Source: Streptomyces sp. NRRL F-525 (GTDB lineage Bacteria; Actinomycetota; Actinomycetes; Streptomycetales; Streptomycetaceae). From it: a stretch of 64,000 bases of DNA. The DNA lies in assembly GCF_000716605.1 (NCBI RefSeq), contig NZ_JNXE01000011.1, positions 62,001 through 126,000 on the forward strand. Direction: 5' to 3'. Shown piece by piece: positions 40,349-49,002 of this stretch. The position numbers and the translations under genes were made by a program. Positions within the stretch are counted from its first letter, which is position 1. Every line of letters starts with the position of its first letter. The notes under the pieces were generated by a model. The model saw nothing but the letters and a program-made list of their open reading frames with translations. It did not search any database and was not told where the DNA came from.

Positions 40349-41202
40349 GGCGCGGGTGCTGGCGTGGTCCGTGCCCTGGTGACCGCGTCGTAGAGGGACT
40401 TCGGATCGTCGGCGTGCAGCCTGATCACCCGTACGAGGCGAGGCGCGCCGAGGAGCTTGGGCGCGTTGACCGGTTCGGTCAGTTCGAGGGTGAGGGAGGT
40501 CTGGGAGCCGACGGGGAGGTTCAGTTCGCCGTCCTTCTTCTCGTGGGTGAACCGCGTCTCGCGTCGGAAGGAGGCGATCTGCGCGAGGGGGACGCGGAGG
40601 TCGACGTGGGCCGCCTGCCGGACGCGCAGGACACCTCCGGCGAGGACGTGTGGCCGGGTGACGGCGGCCGCGTGCATGCCGAGGACGAACAGGACGGTGT
40701 AGACGTCGACGACCAGGAGGACGGCGTGGACGACGGGCCACCTGGCGAGCAGAAACGACAGGGCGACCGTCTCGGCCATGCACACGAACGTGAGGCCGTA
40801 CATCATGCCCGCTTGGTCGCGGGCGTGCGGGAAGACCCCGTCGGCCTCGCCGACACCGTGCGGACGGCGTGCGATCCACCGGACCAGGCTCGCCAGGATC
40901 CGCGCCTCGTGCGCCACGTACCGCGCCACGCGCTCGGGCACGAGCCTCGCCAGCGCCTCACGCCGGGACAGGCCGAGCCGCCGTAGCCGCAGCCAGACGT
41001 GGGCCTCGGCGGCGAGGAGTATCAGCAGGAGCGCCTTGCCGCCGAGCAGAACGGCGTCCGGCACCGGAACTCCGCTGAACAGGCAGGCCACCAGGGCGAG
41101 TTGGGCGGGCACTGCGATGGCGCGCAGCCTCCGTTGGACCGGTCCACGTGCGGGGGCTCCGGGCTGGGGGAGGGGCGTCTGGATCTCCGGCGTCGTCGTC
41201 AT
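40333..41202 (-). CDS. Membrane protein of unknown function (289 aa)
   Basis: The protein has about four to five hydrophobic segments: IAVPAQLALVACLFSG, AVLLGGKALLLILLAAEA, MMYGLTFVCMAETVALSFLL and VVHAVLLVVDVYTVLFVLG. They are followed by a soluble ~115-residue C-terminal domain with a PH-like look (VDLRVPLAQIASFRRETR, SLTLELTEPVNAPKLLG). I cannot assign a family. ATG 41202 overlaps the MerR stop by 4 nt, so it is coupled to that regulator and is probably its regulated partner, perhaps a drug or stress response membrane factor. The C-terminus overlaps the convergent GntR gene. Confidence 0.75.
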   Translation of the reverse strand: MTTTPEIQTPLPQPGAPARGPVQRRLRAIAVPAQLALVACLFSGVPVPDAVLLGGKALLLILLAAEAHVWLRLRRLGLSRREALARLVPERVARYVAHEARILASLVRWIARRPHGVGEADGVFPHARDQAGMMYGLTFVCMAETVALSFLLARWPVVHAVLLVVDVYTVLFVLGMHAAAVTRPHVLAGGVLRVRQAAHVDLRVPLAQIASFRRETRFTHEKKDGELNLPVGSQTSLTLELTEPVNAPKLLGAPRLVRVIRLHADDPKSLYDAVTRARTTPAPAPQDAD

Positions 41203-41969
41203 GACGGGGGTTCCTGTCGGTACGGCGGGGCTTTCTGCCGGTGCTTCGCGAGGTCGATCGCCCGGCGTACCGCCGCCGACTGGGCCGGTGCCAGGTCCGC
41301 GAAGAGGGCGTCGGTCAGACCGGCGTCCGGCTGGTCGGAGAACCGCACGGCCAGGTCGTCGGGCAGCAGGGCCGCGAGCGCGGCGGCGGCACGGGTCAGC
41401 CCGGGGTCGTCCGGATCCTTGTCGGCGAGGGCGTCCAGCAGGGCGTACATCTCGCCCGCGTGCTCCGCCATTCCCCGCAGCGTCTCCATCAGCCGGACCC
41501 GGTCCGCCTCGGGGGCCACGGTGTCGAGGAGGGCCAGGATCTCCCGGTCCTTCACGGCCATGGGGGAGTCCGGCAGCTCGCCGAGGCCCGCCAGGAGGGC
41601 GGCGAGCTGCGGTGAGAGGGGCGCGTCGGCGGTCAGGCCCCCGTCCCGTGCCTCGGCCAGCAGCGCGGCGAGCCGTTCGCGCCGCTCGTGGATGACCGTT
41701 TCCTGCTGTGCGAGGTCCTCGTCCAACTCCTGGAGGACGTCCACCAGTTCGCGGCCCTCGTCGTCCGCGATGACGTCGCGCACCTCGTCGAGACCGAGGC
41801 CCAGCTCGGTCAGCCGCCGGATCCGGGCCAGCAGGACGGCGTCCCGGATGCCGTACTGGCGGTAGCTGTTGCTCCGCCGTACGGGTTCGGGCAGCAGCCC
41901 GAGATGGTGGTAGTGCCGCACGGCCCGCGGGGTGACCCCGATGAGGGCGGCGATCTCGCCGATTCGCAT
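41199..41969 (-). CDS. MerR-family transcriptional regulator
   Basis: The 256-aa regulator opens with the MerR HTH and wing (MRIGEIAALIGVTPRAVRHY, HHLGLLPEPVRRSNSYRQYG), then a long dimerisation helix (ELVDVLQELDEDLAQQETVI) and a ~130-residue Ala/Leu/Asp-rich C-terminal effector domain without an obvious metal-binding Cys cluster, so it likely senses an organic ligand. The start codon is six bases after the -10 of a typical MerR promoter (41976-42006), which suggests a leaderless, self-controlled transcript. It is coupled to the membrane-protein gene downstream. Confidence 0.92.
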   Translation of the reverse strand: MRIGEIAALIGVTPRAVRHYHHLGLLPEPVRRSNSYRQYGIRDAVLLARIRRLTELGLGLDEVRDVIADDEGRELVDVLQELDEDLAQQETVIHERRERLAALLAEARDGGLTADAPLSPQLAALLAGLGELPDSPMAVKDREILALLDTVAPEADRVRLMETLRGMAEHAGEMYALLDALADKDPDDPGLTRAAAALAALLPDDLAVRFSDQPDAGLTDALFADLAPAQSAAVRRAIDLAKHRQKAPPYRQEPPS

Positions 41970-41975
41970 GAGGTC

Positions 41976-42006
41976 AGTAGAAACCCTGACGTCGCGACAA
42001 GGTCAA
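41976..42006 (-). promoter_or_regulatory. MerR-type promoter with 19-bp spacer
   Basis: On the minus strand TTGACC (42006-42001) and TCTACT (41981-41976) are 19 bp apart, the stretched spacing that MerR proteins correct by twisting DNA. The spacer contains an imperfect dyad ACCTTGTCG...CAGGGT. The ATG follows six bases after the -10 hexamer. Confidence 0.75.
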
Positions 42007-42173
42007 GGAGGCTTGGGCGACGGGCGGTGCGCGCCGCCCAAGCCGTGCCGAGCATCGGGTTCCACCGGGTGGAGAGGGGGCCGGATCGCCGATGACCACG
42101 CGGCCGCGGCTCCCGTCCGGGGTGAGTGGATCGGGGTGCTCGGCTCCGCGAACTGCCCCTGCCCGCCCCGTAC

Positions 42174-42722
42174 TTACAGCTCCCCGGGCCGCCCGTACCG
42201 GTAGAAGAACGGGCCGATCTGGCCGGCCAGCGCGCGGGTCAGGCCCGAGCTGTCCTCCATGAGGCGCGCGCCCGGGTCGAGGTCGCCGACGTAGAGCGGG
42301 TCGAAACCGGCGTCCGTGATGAGCTGCGCGGTGACGTCCTTCGCGCCCGGCTCGGCGGCGTAGAAGTTGCTCGGGGTCACGCGCTGGGTGCCGATCTGGT
42401 CGTACGCCGAGGCGAAGACCGTGTTGAACGACTTCGCGGTCGGGCCGCCGACGATCGACTTCACCTGGTGCGCGAGGGAGGGGAAGGCGGTGTCGCGCTC
42501 CGAGTAGAGGTTGGTCGCGTCGATGGTGACCTGGCCGTTGGGCCCGGTCACGCCACTCAGTGCCTCGGCGATCTGGTTGCCGGGGACGGCCACGACCACC
42601 ACATCGGCGTCCGAGGCGTCACCGCCGTCCCGGCCCAGCGTCCTGACCTCGTGCCCGGCCTTCTCCCACAGGCGGGCCAGGCCGCCGCCGACGTGTCCTC
42701 GTCCGATCACCGTGATGTTCAT
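42174..42722 (-). CDS. F420-dependent NADP oxidoreductase-like (NAD(P)-binding) protein
   Basis: The 182-aa protein begins with a Rossmann motif MNITVIGRGHVGGGLARLWE and continues ADVVVVAVPGNQIAEAL, IDATNLYSE and KSFNTVFASAYDQ, the pattern of the F420/NADP oxidoreductase (FNO) and related ketol-reductase-like group. True FNO would transfer hydride between F420H2 and NADP+. Whether F420 is used here is not certain from sequence. ATG 42722 has GGAGG upstream. Two MarR-like boxes stand 49-90 bp upstream, tying it to the MarR gene at 44868. Confidence 0.82.
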   Translation of the reverse strand: MNITVIGRGHVGGGLARLWEKAGHEVRTLGRDGGDASDADVVVVAVPGNQIAEALSGVTGPNGQVTIDATNLYSERDTAFPSLAHQVKSIVGGPTAKSFNTVFASAYDQIGTQRVTPSNFYAAEPGAKDVTAQLITDAGFDPLYVGDLDPGARLMEDSSGLTRALAGQIGPFFYRYGRPGEL

Positions 42723-42770
42723 GCCGGCCTCCGGTCTGCCTGGGGTTGCGTTGCGGGAGGATGTGTCCTC

Positions 42771-42812
42771 GTTGACGTATCAACAAAACACCACTGATGT
42801 TGTCGTGTCAAC
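42771..42812. promoter_or_regulatory. Two MarR-like boxes before the FNO-like gene
   Basis: GTTGACGTATCAAC (42771-42784) and GTTGTCGTGTCAAC (42799-42812) are 14-bp dyads with GTTG/CAAC arms whose starts are 28 bp apart. A third member, GGTGACATGTCAAC, lies in front of the MarR gene at 44835-44848. The gap is short and AT-richer than its surroundings. Confidence 0.55.
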
Positions 42813-42895
42813 CAATGCCGCCAGGGCGGGGGAGGAGCAGCGAGCGCTGTTCCTCCCCCGCCCTGAGGGGATGGGGGTGAGGGGACGGGCGGATC

Positions 42896-43678
42896 TCAGA
42901 CGGCCTGCGCGGTGGGCAGGATGGTGATCTCGGTGAGGTTGACGTGGCGCGGTACGGCGGCCATGAAGGCGACGGTCTCGGCGACGTCGGCGCTCTGCAG
43001 GACGTCGATGTCGTGGATGAGGTCGGCCATCAGCTTGGACGCGTCGGGGTCGGTGACGTGGTCGGGCAGCTCGGTGTCGACCATGCCGGGCTCGATGGTG
43101 GCCACGCGGACCATCTTCGGGCCGAGTTCCACGCGGAGCAGCCGGGTGAGGTGGCTGATGTACGCCTTGGTGCCGGAGTAGATCGAGAACTTCGTCAGGA
43201 TGCGGGTGGCCGCGATCGACGAGGTGTTGATCAGGTCGGCCGGCTTGCCCGCGGCGGCGGACTCCGTGAGGTGGGGGAGGAACGCGGCGATCACGTTCAT
43301 CAGCCCGCTGATGTTGAGATCGATCTGGCGCTGCCAGTCGTCGACCTTCAACTCCTCTATGCCGGAGATGAGTTGGACACCGGCGTTGTTGAACACCAGG
43401 TCGGCCTTGCCGAAGCGCTCGGCGACCTGGTCGGCGGCGGCCTGGACGGCGGCGCGGTCGGTGACGTCGACGGCCAGGGCGAACGCGGTGCCGCCTGCGG
43501 CCTCGATGTTCTTGACCACGCCTTCCAGGCGCTCCTTGCGGCGGGCCAACACGACGACGGTGGCGCCGAGTTGGGCGAGCCGTTCGGCGGTGACGGCACC
43601 CATGCCGCTGGAGGCGCCGGAGACGACGGCGACGCGGCCGGAGAGGGGGGTACCGGTGAGCAGGGCGGAAGTAGACAT
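42896..43678 (-). CDS. Classical short-chain dehydrogenase/reductase
   Basis: The 260-aa SDR has the cofactor loop VVSGASSGMGAVTA, the Arg-rich strand end VVVLARRKERLE favouring NADP(H), NNAGVQ, active-site Ser in INTSSIAATR and Tyr-Lys in YSGTKAYI. The family reduces or oxidises alcohol/ketone groups; the substrate is unknown. ATG 43678 (GAGG upstream) is chosen over the overlapping GTG 43681. It is 173 bp downstream of another SDR gene on the same strand and upstream of the FNO-like gene. Confidence 0.92.
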   Translation of the reverse strand: MSTSALLTGTPLSGRVAVVSGASSGMGAVTAERLAQLGATVVVLARRKERLEGVVKNIEAAGGTAFALAVDVTDRAAVQAAADQVAERFGKADLVFNNAGVQLISGIEELKVDDWQRQIDLNISGLMNVIAAFLPHLTESAAAGKPADLINTSSIAATRILTKFSIYSGTKAYISHLTRLLRVELGPKMVRVATIEPGMVDTELPDHVTDPDASKLMADLIHDIDVLQSADVAETVAFMAAVPRHVNLTEITILPTAQAV

Positions 43679-43851
43679 CACAGAACCTCAATCACTCTGA
43701 TGGGGAAGGTGTTTGATGGTGTGTTAGGTGTGGGGGGTGCATCGGATGTGTCGGGTGGTGGCCAGTGCGGGTGCCCGAACTCGTCGGCACGGGCACCCGG
43801 ACTCCTCGGGCACGGGGGTCGAACTCCTCGCGCCCGGGCGCCCGTTGCGCG

Positions 43852-44691
<840 letters not shown>

Positions 44692-44749
44692 GGGGAGAAC
44701 CTCTTTCGTCGCTTCCCCTTTGTGGGGGGATTTCCTGTTGACGAGTACG

Positions 44750-44811
44750 AGTCTGTCCCGCCGCGACGGGGCTATGAAGGCAGCGGTTTTCCTGGGAGTC
44801 CCACACCCAGG
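44750..44811 (-). promoter_or_regulatory. Shared operator-promoter module, copy D (SDR)
   Basis: Read on the minus strand: dyad CCTGGGTG-TGGGA-CTCCCAGG (44811-44791), CTTCAT at 44779-44774 (starting 12 bp after the dyad), spacer 18 bp, CAGACT at 44755-44750. The stretch CCCAGGAAAACCGC and the GCCTTCATA after it are almost identical to copy E at 47295. After the -10, both continue CG. Confidence 0.8.
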
Positions 44812-44834
44812 AACGGGCGTCGACCGGTGAAGTC

Positions 44835-44848
44835 GGTGACATGTCAAC
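44835..44848. promoter_or_regulatory. MarR-like box before the MarR gene
   Basis: GGTGACATGTCAAC contains the perfect 10-bp palindrome TGACATGTCA and matches the two boxes at 42771 and 42799. It ends 19 bp before the MarR ATG, in the promoter region, consistent with autorepression. Confidence 0.5.
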
Positions 44849-44867
44849 AACCTGGTACCGTGAGGCC

Positions 44868-45332
44868 ATGTCCGAACCGCGATGGCTCACCCCCGACCAG
44901 GCCGACGTCTGGGCGAAGTACCGGAGAGTGCGCCGCGAGCTGCAGCGGGCCCAGGACCAGCAACTTCAGCGGGATTCAGGCCTGTCGGCGGCGGACTACG
45001 CCCTCCTCGCGCCCCTGTCCGAGTCCGCCGACGGCGTGCTGCGCGCGCGGGAGCTCGGTGCCGAGGTCGACTGGGAGCGCAGCCGGCTGTCCCATCAGAT
45101 CAGCCGCATGGAGAAGCGCGGGCTCGTCACGCGCGAGCCCTGCGCGGACGACGCCCGCGGCTCGATGGTGCGGCTCACGGAAAAGGGCCGGGAAATGATC
45201 GAGGCCGCCGCGCCCACGCATGTGGAGAACGTACGGCGGCTTTTCTTCGACCCGCTCACGTCGGACGAGGTGCGGCTTTTCGGCGATTTCCTGGACCGAA
45301 TACTGGGAGCGGTCGAGCGGAATTCCCAGTAA
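44868..45332 (+). CDS. MarR-family transcriptional regulator
   Basis: The 154-aa protein has the MarR winged HTH: LSAADYALLAPLSESADGVL, then RARELGAEVDWERSRLSHQI and SRMEKRGLVTREPCADDARG (the Asp-Arg wing). Dimerisation helices are at both ends. ATG 44868 with GAGG five bases upstream is preferred over the in-frame ATG at 44841, which lies inside the operator. It is divergent from the SDR gene and convergent with XRE regulator 1. Related boxes before the FNO-like gene suggest it controls that gene and itself. Confidence 0.92.
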   Translation: MSEPRWLTPDQADVWAKYRRVRRELQRAQDQQLQRDSGLSAADYALLAPLSESADGVLRARELGAEVDWERSRLSHQISRMEKRGLVTREPCADDARGSMVRLTEKGREMIEAAAPTHVENVRRLFFDPLTSDEVRLFGDFLDRILGAVERNSQ

Positions 45333-45346
45333 CCCGGGTCGGGCTT

Positions 45347-46228
45347 TTACTGGGCGCCCCGCGCCGGATCCTGCTGGTGCGGCACCTCGGGCGCGCTGAG
45401 TGAACCCAGCAGGGCCAGACCGTCCGCCGAGGGCGAGTCCGGCTCGGCCTGCAGGATGATGAGCTGCTGCCCGGGCGCGCTGCGGATGTTGAGCGCCTCG
45501 TGCCGCAGCTCCAGGTCCCCGACCACGGAATGGCGCATCTGCTTGACTTCGTAGGGCGGGACCCGGGTGTACTCACGGGCCCACAGCGAGCGGAACTCGG
45601 GGCTGCGCACGGACAGTTCACCGACGAGTTCCAGGATGCGGGGATCCTCGGGCGTGCTCGCGGCGGACTGCTGGAGGTCGGCGACCGCGCGGTTCTTCGC
45701 GCGTTCCGGGCTCCGGTAGAACGTCTTCGCCGCGGGGTCCAGGAAGAGCATGCGCAGCACGTTGTCGTGCTGGGTGAAGTCGCGGTAGAGGGCGTCGGCC
45801 AGGGCGTTGGTCGCCAGCAGATCCTGGGCGTGACCGATGATGAACGCCGGCGTCCTGGTCCAGCTCTCGATCAGCTGTCGCAGATGCGGGCGCACCCGCT
45901 CGACGCGGGAGGGCGACTTCGTACGACGGCTTGTGGGTCGCGCCAGCCGGAACAGCTCCAGTCGGTCCGCCTCCGCGAGCCGCAGCACACGGGCCATGGC
46001 CTCCAACACCCGTACCGACGGGCTCAGTTCACGGCCCTGCTCGAGTCTGCTGTAGTAGCTCGGGCTGACCCCGGCGAGCGCGGCGACCTCGTCGCGGCGC
46101 AGCCCGGGCACCCGTCGCCGGCCGGAGCCGGACAGCCCCACGTCGGCGGGGCTGACGCGCTCCCGGCGCGAGCGGAGGAACTGACCCAGCCCTTCAACCG
46201 GGCCGGGGCGCACGTCGTCGTTGTACAT
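45347..46228 (-). CDS. XRE-family regulator with MmyB-type ligand-binding domain, copy 1
   Basis: The 293-aa protein has an N-terminal HTH_31/XRE domain (VPGLRRDEVAALAGVSPSYY, SRLEQGRELSPS) and then a ~180-residue PAS-like MmyB ligand-binding domain (LRQLIESWTRTPAFIIGHAQ, DLLATNALADALYRDF, GDLELRHEALNI, LIILQAEPDSPSADGLALLG). I recall structural work on a Chloroflexus homologue that found a fatty-acid-like ligand in this pocket. Such regulators often adjoin an SDR gene. TAGCCT on the minus strand ends seven bases before ATG 46228, so the transcript is probably leaderless. The dyad at 46273-46293 lies just upstream. Confidence 0.92.
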   Translation of the reverse strand: MYNDDVRPGPVEGLGQFLRSRRERVSPADVGLSGSGRRRVPGLRRDEVAALAGVSPSYYSRLEQGRELSPSVRVLEAMARVLRLAEADRLELFRLARPTSRRTKSPSRVERVRPHLRQLIESWTRTPAFIIGHAQDLLATNALADALYRDFTQHDNVLRMLFLDPAAKTFYRSPERAKNRAVADLQQSAASTPEDPRILELVGELSVRSPEFRSLWAREYTRVPPYEVKQMRHSVVGDLELRHEALNIRSAPGQQLIILQAEPDSPSADGLALLGSLSAPEVPHQQDPARGAQ

Positions 46229-46235
46229 ACCGTCG

Positions 46236-46293
46236 AGGCTAGGCGGAAAAAACCCGGAGAAGCTCTGCCGACGGTGGGTGCGTTGCACCCAGG
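46236..46293 (-). promoter_or_regulatory. Shared dyad, copy F, with leaderless promoter of XRE regulator 1
   Basis: GGTGGGTG-CGTTG-CACCCAGG (46273-46293, plus strand) is the same 21-bp dyad as copies A-E. On the minus strand the -10 TAGCCT (46241-46236) is near the expected place, but the dyad-to-promoter spacing is about 4-5 bp shorter than in the other copies and the -35 is poor (TTCTCC/CTTCTC). It suggests self-regulation of the MmyB-type regulator. Confidence 0.6.
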
Positions 46294-46400
46294 ATCACGG
46301 CTCCCGGGGTGGCACGGAGGAGCTGCGGGGCAGGTCGCCCGGGTGGTGAATCACGCTGTGTGAAGAGTGTGGAACCTGGTGCGTTTGTGCGCGAGCGGCT

Positions 46401-46429
46401 CTTCTCAACGATCGAAAAGCATCTAGTCT
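46401..46429 (+). promoter_or_regulatory. Leaderless promoter of XRE regulator 2
   Basis: CTTCTC (46401-46406) and TAGTCT (46424-46429) are 17 bp apart, and the ATG at 46436 follows six bases after the -10 hexamer. No ribosome-binding site is visible, which supports a leaderless mRNA. Only a half-dyad (CCTGGTG at 46375-46381) is seen upstream. Confidence 0.6.
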
Positions 46430-46435
46430 TGCCGC

Positions 46436-47284
46436 ATGAGCAATGGGACCCCTTTGGGTGATTTCCTCCGGGCCCGCCGCGAGGCCCTCAAGCCCCAGGA
46501 CGTCGGTCTGCCCGAGTACGGCCGACGCCGGGTGCCGGGACTGCGCAGGGAAGAAGTCGCGATGCTCGCCGGAGTCAGCTCCGACTACTACATCCGGCTG
46601 GAGCAGGGCCGCGAGAACAGCCCGTCGCCGCAGGTCCTGGAGGCCGTGGCGCAGGCGCTCAAGCTGGACGCGGAGTCCGCCGACCATCTCAACCGCCTTT
46701 GTCTGACGCCCTCGCAGCGGCCGCACGACTGGGGCCAGGCCGATATCAGCCCGCAGCTGCTGCAGTTGATGGACGGCTGGGAGCACACTCCGGCGTTCGT
46801 GCTCGGCCCGGCGCTCGACATCCTCGCGGGCAACTCCCTTGCCACGGCGCTGCACAGCGGGTTCGACGCGTTCGACAACCTCGCGCGGAACGTGTTCGTG
46901 GATCCGGCGGGGCGCGAGTTCTACCAGGAGTGGGAGCGGGCCGCGCACTCCTGTGTCGCCGAACTCCGGGCCGCCTACGGACACGATCCCGAATCGGCCC
47001 GTATTGCCGAGGTGGTCGACGAACTCTCCGCGGAGAGCGAGGAGTTCGCGGGTCTCTGGCGGCTGCACGACGTCAAGAGCAAGTCCCAGGAAGGCAAGCA
47101 CCTCAAGCACCCGGACGTCGGCGACCTGCACATCGCTTTCGCCGCGTTCACGGTCAACGGCGCCCCGCATCAGCAACTCGTCGTCTACCAGGCCGAACCG
47201 GCGAGTCCGACGGCGGAGGCCTTCGAGACGCTGAGGGCGCTGGCCGCGGAGCCGAAGAAGGCCCAGGCGAACGCAGGCACGTAA
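46436..47284 (+). CDS. XRE-family regulator with MmyB-type ligand-binding domain, copy 2
   Basis: The 282-aa protein parallels regulator 1: HTH (VPGLRREEVAMLAGVSSDYY, IRLEQGRENSPSPQVLEA), then the MmyB domain (LLQLMDGWEHTPAFVLGPAL, DILAGNSLATALHSGF, GDLHIAFAAFTVN, LVVYQAEPASPTAEAF). The two genes are divergent and about 200 bp apart, an old duplication. The downstream redox operon starts 137 bp after its stop and carries module copy E. The regulator probably activates that operon and the distant module-bearing genes, perhaps sharing sites with regulator 1. Confidence 0.92.
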   Translation: MSNGTPLGDFLRARREALKPQDVGLPEYGRRRVPGLRREEVAMLAGVSSDYYIRLEQGRENSPSPQVLEAVAQALKLDAESADHLNRLCLTPSQRPHDWGQADISPQLLQLMDGWEHTPAFVLGPALDILAGNSLATALHSGFDAFDNLARNVFVDPAGREFYQEWERAAHSCVAELRAAYGHDPESARIAEVVDELSAESEEFAGLWRLHDVKSKSQEGKHLKHPDVGDLHIAFAAFTVNGAPHQQLVVYQAEPASPTAEAFETLRALAAEPKKAQANAGT

Positions 47285-47294
47285 ACAAACCGAG

Positions 47295-47356
47295 CCTGGT
47301 CCTCCCGCACCCAGGAAAACCGCGGCCTTCATACCGGCGCGCCGTCTGCCGAGACT
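47295..47356 (+). promoter_or_regulatory. Shared operator-promoter module, copy E (flavin reductase operon)
   Basis: Box CCTGGTCC-TCCCG-CACCCAGG (47295-47315), CTTCAT at 47327-47332 (starting 12 bp after the box), spacer 18 bp, GAGACT at 47351-47356. The left arm is degenerate, the right arm intact. From the right arm onward it matches copy D nearly base for base up to CATA. The flavin reductase ATG is 65 bp downstream. Confidence 0.8.
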
Positions 47357-47421
47357 CGAAGCGGCAGACAGCGCGCCGGCCCCGCCGCCGGGACGCGCTC
47401 CGTACGGCGTCGGGAGCGGAC

Positions 47422-47988
47422 ATGACCACCGTGAAGGACCTTCAGCCCCACCCCCTGGACCAGGTTCACCATCTGATCGAACCCGGTCCCGTCATCCTCG
47501 TCACCACCCGGCACCGGGGCGTCCCGAACGTGATGACCAATGGCTTCAACATGATGGTCCGCCACGCCCCGCCGCTGATCGCGTGCACCATCGGCCCCTG
47601 GGACCACAGTTACGAGGCGCTCGTCGAGACCGGCGAGTGCGTCGTCTCCGTCCCGACGGCGGAGATGGCGGCCACGGTCGTCGACATCGGCAACTGCTCG
47701 GGCGCGGACGTCGACAAGTTCGAGGAGTTCGACCTGACCGCCGTGGACGGCGAGAAGGTCCAGGCGCCGCTCGTCGCGGAGTGCTTCGCCAACATCGAGT
47801 GCCGGGTCGCCGACACCAGCCTCGTCGCCCCCTACAGCCTGTTCGTCCTGGAGCCGGTCCGGGCTTGGACCGATCCAACGCAGCCCGCCCCGCGCCTGTT
47901 CCACCACCGCGGCGACGGCACCTTCACGCTGGACGGCCCGACCGTCGATCTCAAGGACCGCATGACCAAGTGGCAGTACCTTCTGTAA
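47422..47988 (+). CDS. Flavin reductase-like FMN-binding protein
   Basis: The 188-aa protein matches the flavin reductase-like domain family (DIM6/NTAB type): VILVTTRHRGVPNVMTNGFN, PLIACTIGPWDHSYEAL, GECVVSVPTAEMA and FANIECRVAD. These proteins bind FMN and reduce flavin or act with a partner oxidoreductase. ATG 47422 follows GGGAG. It leads an operon with an NADPH:quinone oxidoreductase (34-bp gap) and a NAD kinase (29-bp gap), a set that would make and spend NADPH. Copy E of the shared module lies directly upstream. Confidence 0.9.
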   Translation: MTTVKDLQPHPLDQVHHLIEPGPVILVTTRHRGVPNVMTNGFNMMVRHAPPLIACTIGPWDHSYEALVETGECVVSVPTAEMAATVVDIGNCSGADVDKFEEFDLTAVDGEKVQAPLVAECFANIECRVADTSLVAPYSLFVLEPVRAWTDPTQPAPRLFHHRGDGTFTLDGPTVDLKDRMTKWQYLL

Positions 47989-48022
47989 GCCCGCCGATCC
48001 TCTGGACACTGGAGACTCGACC

Positions 48023-48973
48023 ATGCCCCGAGCAGTGAAGTTCTCGCGCTACGGCGGCCCGGAGGTGCTGGAGGTCGTCGAGGTGCCGCGACCGAAGCCG
48101 GGCCCCGGGGAAGTACTCGTCCGGGTCGTCGTCGCCGGGGTCAATCCCGGCGAGGCCGGCATCCGGCAGGGCGTCTTCGCGGACATGTGGCCGGCCGGCT
48201 TCCCCGAGGGACAGGGCAACGACTTCGCCGGCTGGGTCGCCGAACTCGGCGCTGGCGTAAGCGAGTTCGCGGTCGGCGACGAGGTCATCGGCTATCTGCC
48301 CCGAAGGGCGCAGGCCGACTACGTCGTCTCGCCCGCCGACGTCCTCGCCCCCAAGCCCGCCGACATCAGCTGGGAGGCCGCGGCGCCGCTGTCCGCGGTC
48401 GGTGTCACGGCATGGGCCGCCGTAGACGCCGTGGACCTGGAAGCCGGGGACACCGTCGTGGTGTCCGGCGCGGCCGGCGGGGTCGGCTCCCTCGCCGTGC
48501 AGCTCGCGCGGCTGCGCGGCGCCACGGTCATCGGCACCGCCGGACCCCACAACGCGGACTTCCTGCGCTCGCTCGGTGTCGTCCCCGTCGAGCACGGCCC
48601 CGGCCTCGCCGACCGGCTGAAGGCCGCGGCACCCGACGGGATCGACGCGTTCGTCGACACCTTCGGCCAGGGCAACGTCGACATCGCCGTCGAACTGGGC
48701 GTGCCCCCGCACCGCGTCAACACCCTCGCCGACGGCCGGGCCGTAGCCCGCTATGGCGTCCGCAGCAGGGCCCAGGAGGACGTCTTCACCCCTCAACTGG
48801 TCGCCGAACTGGCCGAACTGGTCTCCAAGGGACAACTCACCGTCCCCATCAGCCAGGTGTATCCGCTGGAACAGGTGCAGGAGGCCTACCGACAGGTGCA
48901 GCGGCGGCACACGCGGGGAAAGATCGTGCTCAGCCTGGTCCCGCCCGACGAACGCTCCGCACCGCGCGCCTGA
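48023..48973 (+). CDS. NADPH:quinone oxidoreductase-like, zinc-free MDR-family protein
   Basis: The 316-aa protein is of the medium-chain dehydrogenase/reductase family: GroES-like N-domain (EVLVRVVVAGVNPGEAGIRQ), Rossmann motif VVVSGAAGGVGSLAVQLARL, and closing VYPLEQVQEAYRQVQ, RHTRGKIVLSL. The structural-zinc Cys cluster and catalytic Cys are absent, as in quinone oxidoreductases. It likely reduces quinones or alpha,beta-enones with NADPH. It is the second gene of the redox operon. GGAG precedes ATG 48023. Confidence 0.93.
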   Translation: MPRAVKFSRYGGPEVLEVVEVPRPKPGPGEVLVRVVVAGVNPGEAGIRQGVFADMWPAGFPEGQGNDFAGWVAELGAGVSEFAVGDEVIGYLPRRAQADYVVSPADVLAPKPADISWEAAAPLSAVGVTAWAAVDAVDLEAGDTVVVSGAAGGVGSLAVQLARLRGATVIGTAGPHNADFLRSLGVVPVEHGPGLADRLKAAAPDGIDAFVDTFGQGNVDIAVELGVPPHRVNTLADGRAVARYGVRSRAQEDVFTPQLVAELAELVSKGQLTVPISQVYPLEQVQEAYRQVQRRHTRGKIVLSLVPPDERSAPRA

Positions 48974-49002
48974 CGCCCCGACCGCACTCCACGGAGGACC
49001 CC

